Part shown: positions 63,974 to 64,000 of the stretch, piece after piece
How positions within the stretch are numbered: position 1 is the first letter of the stretch
Layout of the letters: each line of letters opens with the position of its first letter
Assembly (NCBI GenBank): GCA_905331475.1
Contig: CAJNYU010003218.1
Location: forward strand, 124,001-188,000
Source: Rotaria socialis
Lineage: Eukaryota; Rotifera; Eurotatoria; Philodinida; Philodinidae
Length of the DNA stretch: 64,000 nucleotides
Direction of reading: 5' to 3'
Notes under the pieces: model-generated
The model's database searches: none
Told to the model about the DNA's origin: nothing
The model's input: only the letters and a program-made list of their open reading frames with translations
Translations under genes and position numbers: made by a program

Positions 63974-64000
63974 CTAATTTAAATCAAAATAGTTTTTTTT

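Overview
The window is nuclear DNA of a small-genome animal, most likely a bdelloid rotifer. Visible support: the DNA is AT-rich, almost every gene is broken by many short GT-AG introns (mostly about 45-65 bp, some only 37-43 bp), the conserved genes are animal-type (CBP/p300, neurobeachin/LRBA, INTS7, TEX264, MGAT4), and two intron-bearing genes encode a bacterial-type GHL10 (DUF187) glycosidase, which fits the known heavy horizontal gene uptake of bdelloids. The lineage is an inference; the multi-exon animal gene structure is seen directly. Gene models below were built by hand from splice sites. For the models described as closing in frame, the exon lengths sum to a multiple of three.

Layout. 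1-7.4 kb is gene-poor: two inverted-repeat elements, the 3' end of a leucine-rich-repeat (LRR) gene made of nearly identical 141-bp exon+intron units, and an antisense LRR relic. 7.4-11.2 kb: SEC24A/B (COPII coat). 11.5-17.3 kb: two tandem GHL10 glycosidase genes that flank an F-box/LRR gene in which each LRR sits on its own 84-bp phase-0 exon and whose 3' third is decaying. 17.3-20.1 kb: no gene seen. 20.2-23.3 kb: MGAT4. 23.9-28.3 kb: INTS7. 30.5-43.1 kb: a 38-exon neurobeachin/LRBA homologue. 43.8-49.3 kb: GALE, CWC27 and PITHD1, head to tail with about 120 bp between them. 50.6-57.5 kb (minus): CBP/p300. 59.3-61.4 kb: an unrecognised secreted, probably GPI-anchored protein with a duplicated six-cysteine module. 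61.5-63.97 kb (minus): RFC5 and, 115 bp upstream of it, the 3' end of TEX264.

Themes. Housekeeping genes (secretory coat, glycan branching, snRNA processing, splicing, chromatin acetylation, replication clamp loading) are complete and conserved. The accessory parts are the LRR exon arrays, the GHL10 pair and the Cys-rich surface protein. The spacing of GALE-CWC27-PITHD1 and TEX264-RFC5, with splice-acceptor-like sequence just before the downstream ATG in the first cluster, suggests polycistronic units resolved by spliced-leader trans-splicing. The most unusual signal is the modular 84-bp phase-0 LRR exon array: any exon can be skipped or duplicated without shifting the frame, and the window shows both fresh duplication and decay.
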